Below are positions 63,129 through 64,000 of a stretch of 64,000 nucleotides of DNA, one piece after another; within the stretch, counting starts at the first letter, position 1, and each line of letters starts with the position of its first letter. The notes under the pieces are model-generated. The model saw only the letters and a program-made list of their open reading frames with translations. It was not told the origin of the DNA and did not search any database. The stretch is from Actinoallomurus spadix. GTDB lineage: Bacteria > Actinomycetota > Actinomycetes > Streptosporangiales > Streptosporangiaceae. The stretch is taken from assembly GCF_024055725.1 (NCBI RefSeq), contig NZ_JAMXMX010000001.1, positions 1 to 64,000 of the forward strand, in the 5' to 3' direction. The position numbers and the translations under genes are program-made.

Positions 63129-63560
63129 ATGCCGCCACGGATGACCAACCCGTCGCTGGTCGTTCCCGACGCCTTGCCGCCTCTCCTCGAACTGACCAAG
63201 GTCATCGGCAAGGTCGGTCTTCCGCAGAAGACTCTCGATCTCGTCCGCCTGCGCGTGAGCCAGATCAACCGCCGTCCCATCAACCTCCCGGAGGGCGAGG
63301 CCGACGAACGGCTGCTCAAGGCGGCCGAGTGGCGGGACGCGTCCTGCTTCGACGCCGCCGAGCGGGCCGCGCTGGCGCTGGCCGAGGTGCTCACCCGCAT
63401 CGACGACCGGGACGATCCGGTCCCGGACGAGCTCTGGGCGGAGGCCGCCCGGCAGTACGACGAGCAGGAACTCGGCGCCCTGGTCATACAGATCGGCCTC
63501 GTCAACCTCTGGAACCGCGTCAACGTCGCCACCCGAGAGGTACCCGGCGACCTGAGCTGA
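63129..63560 (+). CDS. Carboxymuconolactone decarboxylase/AhpD-fold protein lacking the redox cysteines
   Basis: This 143-residue protein shows the CMD layout: LLELTKVIGKVGLPQKTLDLVRLRVSQIN, then ERLLKAAEWRDASCFDAAERAALALAEVLTRI and ELGALVIQIGLVNLWNRVNVATR. In AhpD-like members, QINGCxxCxxxH follows the first block; here it reads QINRRPINLPEGE, so the CxxC and the His are missing and the segment is shortened. Peroxidase activity is therefore unlikely. AGGGAGG precedes ATG 63129. It may be a repurposed fold acting in the polyketide pathway. Confidence 0.85.
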   Translation: MPPRMTNPSLVVPDALPPLLELTKVIGKVGLPQKTLDLVRLRVSQINRRPINLPEGEADERLLKAAEWRDASCFDAAERAALALAEVLTRIDDRDDPVPDELWAEAARQYDEQELGALVIQIGLVNLWNRVNVATREVPGDLS

Positions 63561-63575
63561 GGACGGGAGTCCGCC

Positions 63576-64000
63576 TTGTTGAAGCTCATCAACGCGGGGC
63601 TGGGCAGGACCGGTACCACCTCGCTGAAGGTGGCGCTGGAACGGCTCGGGTTCGGGCCCTGCTACCACATGTTCGACATCGTGGGCAGCGAAGAGCGCCT
63701 CAAGCAGTGGGAGGAGATCGTCTGCGAGGGGAGGCGCCCGGACTGGGGAGCGGTGTTCGACGGTTACACCTCCGCCGTGGACGGGCCCTGCGCCATCTAC
63801 TACCGGGAGGTCATGGCGGCGTTCCCCGACGCCAAGATGATCCTCACGGTCCGCGACGCCGAGCGCTGGTACCAGAGCACGTACGACACGCTCTACCAGT
63901 TCGCCGTGAAGAGCGAGGAGAACCCCCCACCGGCCGACTCCCGGCAGTCACGGATGTACCGCGTGACGAACACCATGACCTGGAGTGGCCTCTTCAACGG
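63576..64000 (+). CDS. Sulfotransferase-family protein (5' part, runs off the window)
   Basis: The frame is open from TTG 63576 (an adjacent in-frame TTG at 63579 is also possible) to the edge, about 141 residues. INAGLGRTGTTSLKVALERLGFGPCYHMFD is the PAPS 5'-phosphosulfate-binding loop of the Sulfotransfer_4-like group, and DAKMILTVRDAERWYQSTYDTLYQF is the 3'-phosphate-binding segment. GGGAG lies upstream, 15 bp after the CMD-like stop. It could sulfonate the product or a relative; the catalytic base region cannot be fully judged because the gene is cut. Confidence 0.85.
   Translation, partial: MLKLINAGLGRTGTTSLKVALERLGFGPCYHMFDIVGSEERLKQWEEIVCEGRRPDWGAVFDGYTSAVDGPCAIYYREVMAAFPDAKMILTVRDAERWYQSTYDTLYQFAVKSEENPPPADSRQSRMYRVTNTMTWSGLFN

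Overview
The window is about 71-75% GC (by eye), with GTG/TTG starts and many 4-bp stop/start overlaps. This is typical of a filamentous actinomycete (Actinomycetota). No rRNA or tRNA is present to name the genus. Most of the window is one secondary-metabolite locus: a glycosylated aromatic (type II) polyketide pathway carrying the hydrazine gene set shared by the kinamycin, lomaiviticin and fosfazinomycin pathways. My best reading is a glycosylated diazobenzofluorene-type (kinamycin/lomaiviticin-like) cluster. Product identity is inference.

Layout. (1) 1-10.35 kb: end of a possible secreted lectin-like protein, a GntR repressor, and a divergent sugar-uptake and oxidation operon (binding lipoprotein, two permeases, an uncharacterised 641-residue protein, L-galactose/L-fucose-type dehydrogenase, lactonase-like amidohydrolase, Zn-alcohol dehydrogenase, SDR). 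(2) 10.4-23.1 kb: dTDP-deoxysugar genes (RmlA, RmlB, 3,5-epimerase, 2,3-dehydratase, 3-ketoreductase, AKR, sugar aminotransferase, sugar O-methyltransferase), two paralogous glycosyltransferases, a DnrK-like methyltransferase and an unusual gamma-glutamyl-hydrolase-like protein. (3) 23.3-28.9 kb: PPOX-class protein, ECF41-type sigma factor, VOC protein, large FAD monooxygenase, protoporphyrinogen oxidase-like gene. This block is flanked by strong terminators and may be unrelated to the cluster. (4) 28.9-43.8 kb: StrR-family (ParB-fold) activator, five more FAD hydroxylases, ActIII-type C9 ketoreductase, two-domain aromatase/cyclase, methyltransferase-like protein with an altered SAM motif, and a JadG/GilOII/AlpJ-type ring-opening oxygenase. 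(5) 44.0-52.1 kb: the nitrogen cassette, with a 663-residue orphan, two-cluster ferredoxin, DUF3050 heme-oxygenase-like diiron candidate, glutamine-synthetase homologue, amidase, adenylosuccinate-lyase homologue and GNAT acetyltransferase. (6) 52.3-64 kb: SARP regulator, alpha/beta hydrolase, two AraC regulators, TcmI-type cyclase, KS-alpha, KS-beta and ACP, ABC exporter, acyl-CoA carboxylase beta subunit, CMD-fold protein and the start of a sulfotransferase that runs off the edge.

How it fits together. The minimal PKS, C9 ketoreductase and cyclases would build an angucyclic decaketide. PgaE/JadH-type hydroxylases and the ring-opening oxygenase would oxidise it and contract the B ring. In the kinamycin/fosfazinomycin route, (acetyl)hydrazine is made separately and carried on glutamate by glutamine-synthetase-, amidase-, GNAT- and lyase-family enzymes, then coupled to the polyketide. 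The sugar genes supply deoxysugars, plausibly one amino sugar and one O-methyl sugar, for two glycosyltransferases.

Regulation. Four 29-bp inverted repeats with the StrR architecture (GTTCRACYG-N11-CRGTYGAAC) lie upstream of rmlA, a monooxygenase, the ketoreductase/methyltransferase pair and the amidase/lyase pair. A StrR-family gene sits at 28929-30029, so the sugar, polyketide and nitrogen branches appear to share one activator. A separate 37-bp element (34/37 identical) precedes both rmlB and the acyl-CoA carboxylase gene.
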